Source of the DNA: a virus
IMG/VR virus record: IMGVR_UViG_3300028025_002294
Span: 1-32,137 of that record
Direction: 5' to 3' (one strand)
Length of the DNA: 32,137 bases
Shown here: positions 17,217 through 24,522 of the stretch, piece after piece
Position numbering within the stretch: the stretch's first letter is position 1
How the letters are laid out: the number at the start of each line of letters is the position of its first letter
Notes under the pieces: model-generated
The model's input: the letters and a program-made list of their open reading frames with translations, nothing else
The model's database searches: none
What the model was told of the DNA's origin: nothing
Translations under genes and position numbers: made by a program

Positions 17217-19114
17217 ACAAATTAATTAAAGTCCTCATTGGAGTGCTTACATTGTTGGTTGGCAATGTATCAGCACAAAGTTCTGCTACCTCTCCAGGTA
17301 CAGGTCATTGGGTAGTAATTGACTCAGGCTATCAAGTAGCTACTAACACTGTAGGTCAGACAGTTGCTCCTCTACATTTCTATAACACTTCTACTTCAGA
17401 GAAGATCACAGGTATGCAATTCCGTGTGTTCTACGACAAAACTGCTTTTACTGCAGTTGTTCCTTCTCTTAAGATTTCTACTACAGATCAATATCTTCAG
17501 TACGTAGATAGTAACACACAAGGATTCTTAACAGTTACCTTGGCTTACACAGGTACTAACTCTACTTACAACTATTCTAACGGAGCTACATTTGATTTGA
17601 CTTTCACTCACGCTGCTGAGTCTATATGGAATACTTTAGATTCTATCAAGACTTTAAAAGTTACAGGTGTTAAGTCATTCTCTAACAGAGCTGCTACTAA
17701 CTGGGGTAACGATACTACTTTGGTAGTTTACTCTTATGGTGGACGTTTTAACCAAAAGGTATTGAGATTTGCTACTAAGTTTAAGAACGTAACAGGTACA
17801 GATGCCAAGAACTTAACAGTTAGTTTAGAGAAGAGAGCTAAAGGTTCTTCTACTTGGACTGAAGTTGCTGCACAGAAAACTAACTCTAATGGGGTAACTG
17901 TATTCCGTAAGTTCTTAGATACTACTTATTGGGATGTACGTATTGTAGTTAAGGGAGACACAATGACTCCTGGTAACGTATTCTCTACTGCAGATGCACA
18001 GAAGATCAATCAATCTATCTTAGGTCAATACACTCCTGCAGGATTTGATTACTACACAATGGATGTAAACGGAACTACTGGTGACATTTCTATTGCTGAT
18101 GTATACTCTGTGTATGGACGTTTGGCAGGTAGATTCTCTGCTTGGCCTAACTCTAAGAAAGATGTAATGTTCTTTACAGTTGCTGAATACAATGCAATCA
18201 ACGGATCTGCTACTAACTTAACTTCTACTTACTCTACTGTAAATAACTTTACTTACTCTGTAGATGGAAGAGATTCTATCACTTACTATGTAGCTGTTAA
18301 AGGAGATGCAAACTCTACAGGATTTAAGATGGCTCGTTTAACTCCTATTAAGATTGTTAACTCTGCTAACGCAAAGCGTTACATTATTGACGAAACTGTA
18401 AGTTATGATTTCCCTGCAGAAACTATTGAGGTAAACATGCCCAAAGTAAGTGTAGACGAAGGTAACCTAGTTAACATTCCTGTTAAAGTTTTGACTAACG
18501 GAAAGAACCTAGGTGCACTACAGTTATATCTTAAGTATGACACAGCTTACTTAGAGTTTAAAGGTATTGAGAACTCTGAGAAAATGATGAAGTGGACTAC
18601 TTATATGAACCCTTCTAATGGTATAGTATCTTGGGGAGGTGCTGACTTAACTAACGAGAACATGCTTAATGATGGAGAACAGGCTTTCAATGTTCAGTTT
18701 ATTGCTAAGAAGCCTCAAGATAGTTGGGCAAGTGCAGCTTTGTGGACAGGTGCTAAATATGTAGGAGACAAAGACTCTAAGGATATGAACATTACTCCTG
18801 CTATGGGTATTGTAGAAGTACGTAGAGTTAACAAAGGAACTGTTTCGCTTAATGACTTAAACTCTATTATAGTATTCCCTAATCCTACAGAAGGAAACAT
18901 CCAAGTTCAATTTAAGATTAAGGAAGATTCTAACGTAGACATGGCTATCTCTGATGAGGTAGGAAGACGCATAGAGACTATTTTAAAGCAACGTATGCCT
19001 GCAGGTAAGTACAAGTATAGTGCAAACCTAGATCGTCTCTCTGACGGCATTTATATTCTTTCTGTAACAACTGAGACAGAAGTATTACATTCAAAAATAA
19101 TCGTACAAAAATGA
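17213..19114 (+). CDS. Secreted multidomain protein: cohesin-like, transthyretin-like, dockerin-like, cohesin-like, T9SS type A sorting domain
   Basis: This 633-residue protein has a signal peptide at 1-21 (cleavage before QSSATSPG). Residues ~33-172 look like a cohesin-type beta-sandwich (ITGMQFRVFYDKTAF). About 185-248 is a transthyretin/Cna-B-like sandwich (LTVSLEKRAKGSSTWTEV). About 254-308 is dockerin-like: a first repeat lacking calcium ligands (FSTADAQKINQSILG), then DVNGTTGDISIADVYSVYGR with a one-residue insertion in the loop. A FFTVAEYNAIN module follows (320-330). About 404-536 is a second cohesin-like domain (LGALQLYLKYDTAYLEF). Residues 546-633 are a classic type IX secretion C-terminal domain: FPNPTEG (555-561), SDGIYILSV (610-618) and terminal KIIVQK. 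It should be exported by host Sec and T9SS and anchored or released at the host surface. This is highly unusual in a phage. Confidence 0.8.
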   Translation: MNKLIKVLIGVLTLLVGNVSAQSSATSPGTGHWVVIDSGYQVATNTVGQTVAPLHFYNTSTSEKITGMQFRVFYDKTAFTAVVPSLKISTTDQYLQYVDSNTQGFLTVTLAYTGTNSTYNYSNGATFDLTFTHAAESIWNTLDSIKTLKVTGVKSFSNRAATNWGNDTTLVVYSYGGRFNQKVLRFATKFKNVTGTDAKNLTVSLEKRAKGSSTWTEVAAQKTNSNGVTVFRKFLDTTYWDVRIVVKGDTMTPGNVFSTADAQKINQSILGQYTPAGFDYYTMDVNGTTGDISIADVYSVYGRLAGRFSAWPNSKKDVMFFTVAEYNAINGSATNLTSTYSTVNNFTYSVDGRDSITYYVAVKGDANSTGFKMARLTPIKIVNSANAKRYIIDETVSYDFPAETIEVNMPKVSVDEGNLVNIPVKVLTNGKNLGALQLYLKYDTAYLEFKGIENSEKMMKWTTYMNPSNGIVSWGGADLTNENMLNDGEQAFNVQFIAKKPQDSWASAALWTGAKYVGDKDSKDMNITPAMGIVEVRRVNKGTVSLNDLNSIIVFPNPTEGNIQVQFKIKEDSNVDMAISDEVGRRIETILKQRMPAGKYKYSANLDRLSDGIYILSVTTETEVLHSKIIVQK

Positions 19115-19461
19115 ACATTAAAAAAACACTTGGTTTCAGCCAAGCAGAACCAGTAGCAGTAGATCCTAAGAACAGGTTCTACTATATGCTACAACAAATG
19201 CAAGCTAATCGTTGGAGAATCACAGCAATTGTATTAGGTTTGTTTACTTTAATTATTGTTGGAATTAATGCAGCAGTATTTTTAGGAGCATCTATTGGAG
19301 AAGATTGGAAAGAAATGTTACTTATTTTGTTGGGTGCCTTTGTAGGTAACTTAAACAAAGTAGTAGATTACTGGTTTAATTCTGAAGATAGAGATAAAAT
19401 GTTAATTCAAAAAGTAGACGAAGAAGACGGAGAGTCTTTATCTAACACAAGTAATCCTTAA
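19111..19461 (+). CDS. Two-TM membrane protein, possible second holin
   Basis: This 116-residue protein starts in the stop of the preceding gene (ATGA). A soluble N-terminal ~33 residues precede TM1 at about 36-60 (TAIVLGLFTLIIVGINAAVFLGA), then a short charged loop, then TM2 at about 68-85 (MLLILLGAFVGNLNKVVDYWF). The tail is acidic (EDRDKMLIQKVDEEDGES). The layout could be a holin or another inner-membrane lysis or exclusion protein. The 'LGAFVGNxxxVxDYWF' second segment is a pattern shared with small holin-like proteins of other phages. No enzymatic motif is present. Confidence 0.65.
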   Translation: MNIKKTLGFSQAEPVAVDPKNRFYYMLQQMQANRWRITAIVLGLFTLIIVGINAAVFLGASIGEDWKEMLLILLGAFVGNLNKVVDYWFNSEDRDKMLIQKVDEEDGESLSNTSNP

Positions 19462-19463
19462 TT

Positions 19464-19667
19464 ATGGCTATACCCTGTCCGATGTGTAAAGAACCCCTAG
19501 GCTTAGACTTAAAGTTTATCTTAAAGAATCCTAAGTCTGGGTGTCCACACTGCAGTACTATCTTTAACTTCACAATAAACGAAGAAATAAAAACATCCTT
19601 CTACTCTGCAATTAAGGAGATAGAGAGTGTCAAGAAATCGTACCAGGGTACAGTTAAATTTAAATAA
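19464..19667 (+). CDS. Small zinc-ribbon protein
   Basis: This 67-residue protein has two CxxC knuckles: CPMC (residues ~5-8) and CPHC (~28-31), separated by ~19 residues (EPLGLDLKFILKNPKSG). That is the spacing of a minimal zinc ribbon. A short helical tail rich in Lys and Glu follows. Zinc ribbons commonly bind nucleic acid or stabilise a protein interface, but this one has no further domain. It lies 2 nt after the two-TM gene. Its role in this operon is unknown. Confidence 0.7.
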   Translation: MAIPCPMCKEPLGLDLKFILKNPKSGCPHCSTIFNFTINEEIKTSFYSAIKEIESVKKSYQGTVKFK

Positions 19668-19691
19668 ATAAAACAAACTAATATATAAATT

Positions 19692-20282
19692 ATGGCAGAT
19701 TCAATTGCAGATCAATTCAGAGGACTTCCTATCGAAGACCTTATTGTAAGCCCTATTGTCGGAATGGCAAAAGGACAGGCTAAATTAAACGAAGTAACTT
19801 GGAGATACATCTCTGAGGTAGCTTTTGAGAAAAAAGGTGATGCTAATGTTGCACGCTCACTTGACGTAGAAATGCAACGTGTATTCACAGATGGAGATAC
19901 AGGAATCCAAGAACTTAAAACTGTTTACAGTAAAGTTCCTATGCTTCCTTTGGTTCCATTGCCTTCTTTGGCAATTACCTCTGCTGATATTAACTTTACT
20001 ATGGAAGTAAAAACTTCAGACATGTCTAAAGAGTCTAACGATTCTCAGTCAGCTTATGAAGTATCTGCAGGTGGCAAATGGTGGGGTATGAGTTTTAATG
20101 CTAAAGTATCTGGTAGTGTAAGTTCTCATCGTGAGAACACTAGACAAACAGATAACTCAGCTAAGTATGAAGTAAAAGTACACGCAGAACAGTTGCCTCC
20201 AACAGAAGGCATGCTTAAATTGTCTGACTTCCTTACAGCAATGTTGGAGCCTTCTTTAGTTCCATTGAGTAAAGAATCTTAA
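19692..20282 (+). CDS. DUF2589-like protein (paired gene 1)
   Basis: This 196-residue cytoplasmic protein opens with QFRGLPIEDLIVSPIVGMAK, the 'LPxEdLIxxPlxAxxxAQ' N-terminus typical of DUF2589. The middle shows PMLPLVPLPSLAITSADINF and a strand-rich segment. NTRQTDNSAKYEVKVHAEQ and an EGMLKLSDFL end helix follow, again matching the family. DUF2589 is widespread in bacteria but its function is not established to my knowledge. Its start region resembles that of the gene at 15313 (AACTAA..ATATAAAT.ATGGCA). It is followed 26 nt later by a shorter, apparently related protein. A complex of the two is likely. Occurrence in a phage late operon is not something I know a precedent for. Confidence 0.7.
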   Translation: MADSIADQFRGLPIEDLIVSPIVGMAKGQAKLNEVTWRYISEVAFEKKGDANVARSLDVEMQRVFTDGDTGIQELKTVYSKVPMLPLVPLPSLAITSADINFTMEVKTSDMSKESNDSQSAYEVSAGGKWWGMSFNAKVSGSVSSHRENTRQTDNSAKYEVKVHAEQLPPTEGMLKLSDFLTAMLEPSLVPLSKES

Positions 20283-20308
20283 TTAGAAAATTTGAGTAAC
20301 TTTGCTGT

Positions 20309-20779
20309 ATGGCAAGATTAAACATTGAGGAACTTGTAGGCGGTCTATTAGAGGCCGCCATGGTTTCTCAGAGTATTAGTGAAAGACAACACATTAATGC
20401 TCTACGAAATTACTTTAATGAGGATGGTACTCCAAAGGTTACAAACTTTATGATTGGAGACAAGGAGTTACTAGTGCCTCTTTACATTCTAGCAGATCAC
20501 TCTTCTATTGGACTAGATGAGTTAGATATAGAGTTTGAAGCTAGATTAATTTTTGGGGATGAGGAGAAGGAAGTATCCAGTCTTAAGAAGTCTCTACTGG
20601 GATTATTTAAGAAGAAGGGGTACGAACACAATATAAAAGGAATTGAAGTAGACTCAGGAGTTAACCCTACTGCTTCAGGGATGGCTAAGATTAAAGTTAA
20701 ATTCAAAGCCGATGAAAAGCCTGAAGCTGTGTCTAGAATCATTGACTCTTATATACAAACACTAGGAGAAACAAAGTAA
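20309..20779 (+). CDS. DUF2589-related partner protein (paired gene 2)
   Basis: This 156-residue cytoplasmic protein appears to be a distant relative of its upstream neighbour. It has an N-terminal helix (IEELVGGLLEAAMVSQSISE), a strand-turn block LLVPLYILADHSSIGLDELDIEFEARLIF that parallels PLVPLPSLAITSADINFTMEV, and a C-terminal strand-helix block (MAKIKVKFKADEKPEAVSRIIDSY) that parallels YEVKVHAEQ...EGMLKLSDFL. Such short/long pairs often accompany DUF2589 genes in bacteria. No catalytic motif is evident. A TAnnTTTG-like match just before the start (20297-20304) lacks a -33 element and is probably chance. Confidence 0.6.
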   Translation: MARLNIEELVGGLLEAAMVSQSISERQHINALRNYFNEDGTPKVTNFMIGDKELLVPLYILADHSSIGLDELDIEFEARLIFGDEEKEVSSLKKSLLGLFKKKGYEHNIKGIEVDSGVNPTASGMAKIKVKFKADEKPEAVSRIIDSYIQTLGETK

Positions 20780-20780
20780 T

Positions 20781-21041
20781 ATGAAAGAAGGATCTATAGG
20801 TGAAACATTTTTTGAGAAGCTGAAAGAGCAATCCTTCACTATTATATTATTAGTAGGCATCTTGTACTACCAGAACATGAACTTTAAAAATCAGTTGGAA
20901 GAGTATAAAAAGATGATACAGGATAAAGAAACTTTAATTCTTAAGCTTACTGAGGACGAGAGAGCTAGAATGATTGAGCGTAATCAGTACTTAACGGAAC
21001 AAAGAGATAAATATGTAGAAGAACTTATAAATAAAAATTAA
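20781..21041 (+). CDS. Small single-TM coiled-coil protein (i-spanin-like layout)
   Basis: This 86-residue protein has one short hydrophobic segment at about 17-30 (SFTIILLVGILYY), then a continuous charged helix to the end (NQLEEYKKMIQDKETLILKL...YVEELINKN) with heptad periodicity. An N-terminal anchor plus periplasmic coiled coil is the layout of inner-membrane spanins (Rz-like). A lipoprotein gene lies two genes downstream, but that protein is CsgG-like and far larger than usual o-spanins. Alternatively it may be a generic membrane scaffold. It starts 1 nt after the preceding stop. Confidence 0.55.
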   Translation: MKEGSIGETFFEKLKEQSFTIILLVGILYYQNMNFKNQLEEYKKMIQDKETLILKLTEDERARMIERNQYLTEQRDKYVEELINKN

Positions 21042-21045
21042 TATT

Positions 21046-21363
21046 ATGTCAGAAGAAAAAGAAGAAAGCGGTATGTCCGCTATCAAAAAAACAATCATTG
21101 GTGCCATCACCACTGCAATTACTGCAGGAGGTGCTTGGTTTGCTACTCACCTAGGAGGAGGCGAAGAACCAAAAGAGGAAGCTAAGACAGAACAATCTGC
21201 TCAGCCTGTTATTAACGTTAACTTAGAGAACAACAACACTAACCAGCAAAAGCAATCAGGTGGAGGTACTACTACCATCATCAGAGAGAAAGAGGTTTCA
21301 AAGCCTGCTGCTACTCCTGCTCCTGCTACTAAACCTCAACCAGATGAAGAAGATCCTTGGTAG
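21046..21363 (+). CDS. Small membrane-anchored protein with low-complexity tail
   Basis: This 105-residue protein has a charged N-terminus, then one hydrophobic Ala/Gly/Thr-rich segment at about 14-36 (KKTIIGAITTAITAGGAWFA). A disordered tail follows, rich in Glu, Asn and Gln (INVNLENNNTNQQKQSGGG), and then Pro/Ala (PAATPAPATKPQPDEEDPW). Small one-helix proteins of this kind include holins and spanin-like linkers, but no family is identifiable. Its last 20 nt overlap the start of the CsgG-like lipoprotein gene in another frame, suggesting coupled expression. Confidence 0.6.
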   Translation: MSEEKEESGMSAIKKTIIGAITTAITAGGAWFATHLGGGEEPKEEAKTEQSAQPVINVNLENNNTNQQKQSGGGTTTIIREKEVSKPAATPAPATKPQPDEEDPW

Positions 21364-22033
21364 TCTATTGTTGACTGTTGTATTGTTTGCTTGTGGTAGT
21401 ATGAAAACAACCACAGATGATGAGCCTGTAGTATCTAAGGACATCTCTAGTGTATCTGGTTATACAGATTCTATTAAAAAAACAGTTCAAGTAGTTAGTG
21501 TAGACATGACAAAAGTCTTAAGTTTGTATCCTGCTTTACAGGAGAAGAACGTAGGCTTAGGTTTTGCTGAATCCGTACTAGATTATTTAGATGAAACAAA
21601 TCGTTTTATATTTACTGAGGAGAAGAGTGAGATCAAGGAGAGGATGGTAACTCAGTTTAAAGCTTCAAAGAAAGGTGTATTTGATGAACCCATTGATGGA
21701 AAAGGTAAGATTAAACCTGCTCACTACTTTGTTTACGTTACTGTGGCTGATTTTGCTGTTGATGAAGACGAGCAAGTTGATGGCCTTAAGTCAAAAGTTG
21801 CTGTCACTACTTTTATACGTCTACAAGTTCGTTTTGTTGATGCCAAAACAGGTCAAATTTATATTGGCTCTGGAGAAGGAGAATCACAAAAGGTAGGAGA
21901 ATCTTTCTTAAAGTCTCTAGACGATATGAAGTTTTCTCAAAGTACTGTAGGTAAAGCTACCAGAAAGTCTCTAGAAACTGCTTGTACTAATGTGATTCAA
22001 AATCTCATTAAGGCAGGTGTATTTAAAAACTAA
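21344..22033 (+). CDS. CsgG-like outer-membrane lipoprotein
   Basis: I chose the ATG at 21344, which gives a clean lipoprotein signal: MKKILGSLLLTVVLFACGS with lipobox LFAC and lipidated Cys17. Starting further upstream only adds a Leu-rich artefact from the overlapping gene. The mature ~210 residues follow the CsgG/HfaB pattern: VGLGFAESVLDYLDETNRFIF (helix plus 'NRF' strand), AHYFVYVTVADFAVDE, a RLQVRFVDAKTGQIYIGSGEG strand pair, then GKATRKSLETACTNVIQNLI as the closing helix. CsgG forms a nonameric outer-membrane secretion pore for curli; relatives lacking the pore hairpins serve as periplasmic scaffolds such as LpoB. Whether pore-forming hairpins are present is unclear. It overlaps both neighbours (20 nt and 17 nt), so the three form a tight block. 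Confidence 0.7.
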   Translation: MKKILGSLLLTVVLFACGSMKTTTDDEPVVSKDISSVSGYTDSIKKTVQVVSVDMTKVLSLYPALQEKNVGLGFAESVLDYLDETNRFIFTEEKSEIKERMVTQFKASKKGVFDEPIDGKGKIKPAHYFVYVTVADFAVDEDEQVDGLKSKVAVTTFIRLQVRFVDAKTGQIYIGSGEGESQKVGESFLKSLDDMKFSQSTVGKATRKSLETACTNVIQNLIKAGVFKN

Positions 22034-23477
22034 GATATTAATTTTATTCATGATAGCTCTGTCCCTCAAAGGCCAGAGCTTTATGTATTCCTATACAGAT
22101 CCCTGTACTCAGGAGTTAAAATTCATTAACGCAAATATGTCTAGTCCTATAGTAATTGCTTACTATGGACAGGTGCAAACTTTCTCTTACACAGAATTAC
22201 AAGATGGTACTTTTGATAATTGGATAAATAGTGTATATTTGAAGTATAAAAATACATCACCCTGTCAAGGAGTTGGAGTAACAACTACAACAACAACGAC
22301 TACAAATGCGACCTTAAACATTGTAAGTAATGTTATGAATTTAGGGGCCATCTCAAATGTAGGAAGTGTTAACGTAGATGTAGGATCTAGCACTTCTTCA
22401 GGAACTAACGTAGGAACAACCAATAAAACAAACAATAATGACAGTAGAACTAATTCTCGGAATCGTACTAGTAGTAGCTCTAGTAATTCTAATTCTTCTA
22501 GCAGCTCGTCAGGAGAAACTGGAAGCAGCAACAATGGAGGAAATTCATCAGAAAATCAAAGTGGGTCAACATCCAACTCCAGTAATGGAAGCAGCGGAGA
22601 AGGTAATGGAGGAAGCAGTGGCGACAATTCCAGTGGTGGAAACAGTAGTGGTTCCAGTAGTGGAAGTAGTAGCGGAAGCTCCAGTGGTAGCGGAAGTGGT
22701 TCCTCCAGTGGTAAAACCGAAGAAAAAACGGAAGTACAAACCGAGAAACCCTCAGAACAAAAAGTAGAGGAAACTAAGACTGAGCAACAAAAGACTCAGT
22801 CTAGTGGTACTGCGAAAGCAGCCAATAAAGCTAAAGCCGAAGTTGCTAAGCCTGCGATCTTAGTAACTGGTGATTTAGTTGGTATTCAGACTAAGTCTGA
22901 TGGAGCACAAGATGCAAGAGGTACTGCTTCCTTTACAAGAGTAAAAGGAGATGGTACTTCTTCTCTTGGGTTCTCAGCCGATTATATGCTTAATGCTAAG
23001 ATCGGTAATATCTCCTGTGTCCGTTCATGGATAGGAGCAAACAAAAAAGGCAACAAACACATTAGTGTTGTTTCAGATGGTCTAAGTCTAATGCCTAAGT
23101 CAATATCTAATACACTCTTGTTTGTAAGAGTAAACTCAGTTAAAAACTTTACAGCACTTTATGGGGCAGCTGGAACCTACGGTAAGTTATTTGGAGAAGA
23201 GATGATCTCTACTATTGCAATAGGTGGCTTTATGTACAAGGGAAAACTTACTAAACACATGGATGCTACAATTATTATGGCAGGTATCTATTCTCCCTAC
23301 TCTAAGTATTATACAGAGTCTATATTTGAAGCTAAGCCTATTGTAATTCCTTTCTTTAACTTTACCTACAAGATGACTAAGACATTTGGTTTAGGTATTA
23401 CAGGCGGAGGAACTTACGTAGCTGGTCAGGATATTCTTAACTTTCAAATCTTAATGGGAGCAAAGTTATTGATATGA
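22017..23477 (+). CDS. Exported Ser/Gly/Asn-rich protein with barrel-like C-terminus
   Basis: This 486-residue protein has a signal peptide at about 1-20 (MYLKTKILILFMIALSLKGQ). The start at 22017 lies in the end of the CsgG-like gene and gives the best n-region; a second Met at residue 12 would shorten it. Residues ~21-85 form a small domain with two Cys (DPCTQEL, SPCQGVG), followed by eight consecutive Thr. About 130-235 is a low-complexity Ser/Gly/Asn spacer, then a Glu/Lys-rich stretch. The last ~200 residues alternate hydrophobic and polar residues in strand-like runs (TLLFVRVNSVKNFTALYGAA, TIAIGGFMY, ATIIMAGIYS) and end in NFQILMGAKLLI, consistent with an outer-membrane barrel or surface beta domain. 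It is likely a partner of the CsgG-like protein. No known family is recognised. Confidence 0.65.
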   Translation: MYLKTKILILFMIALSLKGQSFMYSYTDPCTQELKFINANMSSPIVIAYYGQVQTFSYTELQDGTFDNWINSVYLKYKNTSPCQGVGVTTTTTTTTNATLNIVSNVMNLGAISNVGSVNVDVGSSTSSGTNVGTTNKTNNNDSRTNSRNRTSSSSSNSNSSSSSSGETGSSNNGGNSSENQSGSTSNSSNGSSGEGNGGSSGDNSSGGNSSGSSSGSSSGSSSGSGSGSSSGKTEEKTEVQTEKPSEQKVEETKTEQQKTQSSGTAKAANKAKAEVAKPAILVTGDLVGIQTKSDGAQDARGTASFTRVKGDGTSSLGFSADYMLNAKIGNISCVRSWIGANKKGNKHISVVSDGLSLMPKSISNTLLFVRVNSVKNFTALYGAAGTYGKLFGEEMISTIAIGGFMYKGKLTKHMDATIIMAGIYSPYSKYYTESIFEAKPIVIPFFNFTYKMTKTFGLGITGGGTYVAGQDILNFQILMGAKLLI

Positions 23478-24457
23478 GGTGGGTTATTGTTCTATTCTTC
23501 TTTGTGAACGCACTGAGTGCACAATTCACTTATTCTGGATACTTATATAGTGCAAGTGGAAATGCAGCTTCTAATGTGGCTATAAAGCTGTATAGAAGAA
23601 CAAACTCTACTATAACAGGATTCACTTCTCAGAACAACTATAACGGACACTCTTACTATCGTTCTACAGGAATAGCAAACTGGACTACAGCTAAATCTAA
23701 CTGTGTTGCTATGGGAGGACACTTGGTTACAGTTACTACTTCTGGTGAAAACAGTTTCTTATTTAATCTTTGGCCTTCTGGTTGGATAGGACTAACAGAT
23801 GAAGTAACAGAGGGGACTTGGAAATGGGTAACAGGAGAAACTTTTTCTTATACAAACTGGAACTCAGGAGAACCCAATAACTCAGGTAATGAAGACTATA
23901 TTCAGTTTGTAGGTAGTGGAAAGTGGAATGACTTAAACAATAGTAGTAGTCTGGCTTATGTTATAGAATTTGATTACATAGTTACAACTTCTTCTTGGGC
24001 ACTTTATAAAACTATTTATACTAACTCTTCGGGGTACTATTCTATCTCTGAGACTTATGATCCTTCTAAAGAATACTACATAGAGGTAGATGCCCCTACT
24101 AGAGTCCAAGCCTATACTACCTCAGACATTCAAGCAGTATCTAATGTAATCTTAGGAAAGACTGTTAGAAACGGATTATCCTTTCATATGTTTGATGTAA
24201 ATGAAGATGGAATACTTTCAGTAGCAGATAAGTATTACGTAGCTGCAAGGAAAGCTGGGAGATTCTCTAGGTGGAGAACAGCTCCTGACGTAAGACTCTT
24301 TACTACTACAGAATACAATGCTATCAAAGCAGCTAAAGTAAACGTACGTACAACTTATCCTGGAGTTAGTACTTTTACAACCTCTACTTTAAGTAGTGGA
24401 GGAACTTTAAATCTATACCTAATAGCTCCTGGATACTCTGGAGCAGTAACCTACTAA
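23474..24457 (+). CDS. Secreted C-type lectin domain inserted in a transthyretin-like domain, followed by a dockerin-like domain
   Basis: This 327-residue protein has a signal peptide at 1-16 (cleavage before QFTYSG). Residues 17-48 start a transthyretin/Cna-B-like sandwich (SGYLYSASGNAASNVAIKLY). A C-type lectin domain occupies ~57-168: WIGLTD (104-109), EPN (133-135, the mannose-type calcium/sugar motif) and WND (151-153). It has only one Cys (Cys77), so the usual disulphides are absent. The sandwich resumes at ~172-205 (WALYKTIYTNSSGYYSI). A dockerin-like pair follows: a degenerate first helix (TSDIQAVSNVILG) and a perfect EF-hand-type loop DVNEDGILSVAD (241-252). The tail RFSRWRTAPDVRLFTTTEYNAI matches the same module of the protein at 17213. 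It lacks the T9SS tag. It is probably exported to the periplasm or surface to bind glycans. Confidence 0.78.
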   Translation: MRWVIVLFFFVNALSAQFTYSGYLYSASGNAASNVAIKLYRRTNSTITGFTSQNNYNGHSYYRSTGIANWTTAKSNCVAMGGHLVTVTTSGENSFLFNLWPSGWIGLTDEVTEGTWKWVTGETFSYTNWNSGEPNNSGNEDYIQFVGSGKWNDLNNSSSLAYVIEFDYIVTTSSWALYKTIYTNSSGYYSISETYDPSKEYYIEVDAPTRVQAYTTSDIQAVSNVILGKTVRNGLSFHMFDVNEDGILSVADKYYVAARKAGRFSRWRTAPDVRLFTTTEYNAIKAAKVNVRTTYPGVSTFTTSTLSSGGTLNLYLIAPGYSGAVTY

Positions 24458-24466
24458 ACCTATAGG

Positions 24467-24500
24467 TTGCCAAAACTGTTTTATTTTTATACTTTTGGCA
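24467..24500 (+). promoter_or_regulatory. Promoter (TTG-N20-TACTTTTG) overlapped by an 8-bp perfect inverted repeat
   Basis: TTG at 24467-24469 and TACTTTTG at 24490-24497 fit the Bacteroidota promoter with a 20-base spacer. TGCCAAAA (24468-24475) and TTTTGGCA (24493-24500) form a perfect inverted repeat covering both promoter elements. It could be an operator that occludes the promoter. As RNA it could be a hairpin ending the upstream operon, but the T-rich run is in the loop rather than after the stem. Confidence 0.55.
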
Positions 24501-24522
24501 GAATATAAATTATCTTACTAAC

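Noticed and set aside
20297-20304. TAACTTTG as a promoter -7 element before 20309
   Set aside because: No TTG at a suitable distance, and it would start transcription at or past the ATG; likely chance in AT-rich DNA.
21260-21343. Upstream extension of the CsgG-like gene
   Set aside because: The extra 28 residues are a Leu-rich read of the overlapping gene; the ATG at 21344 gives a proper lipoprotein signal.
22280-22320. ACA/ACG triplet run as a CRISPR-like or regulatory repeat
   Set aside because: It encodes a poly-Thr linker within the exported protein; there is no spacer structure.
22265-22767. Frames antisense or alternate to the Ser-rich gene (Leu/Val-rich and Val/Glu-rich)
   Set aside because: They are by-products of the low-complexity Ser/Gly/Thr codons in the real frame.
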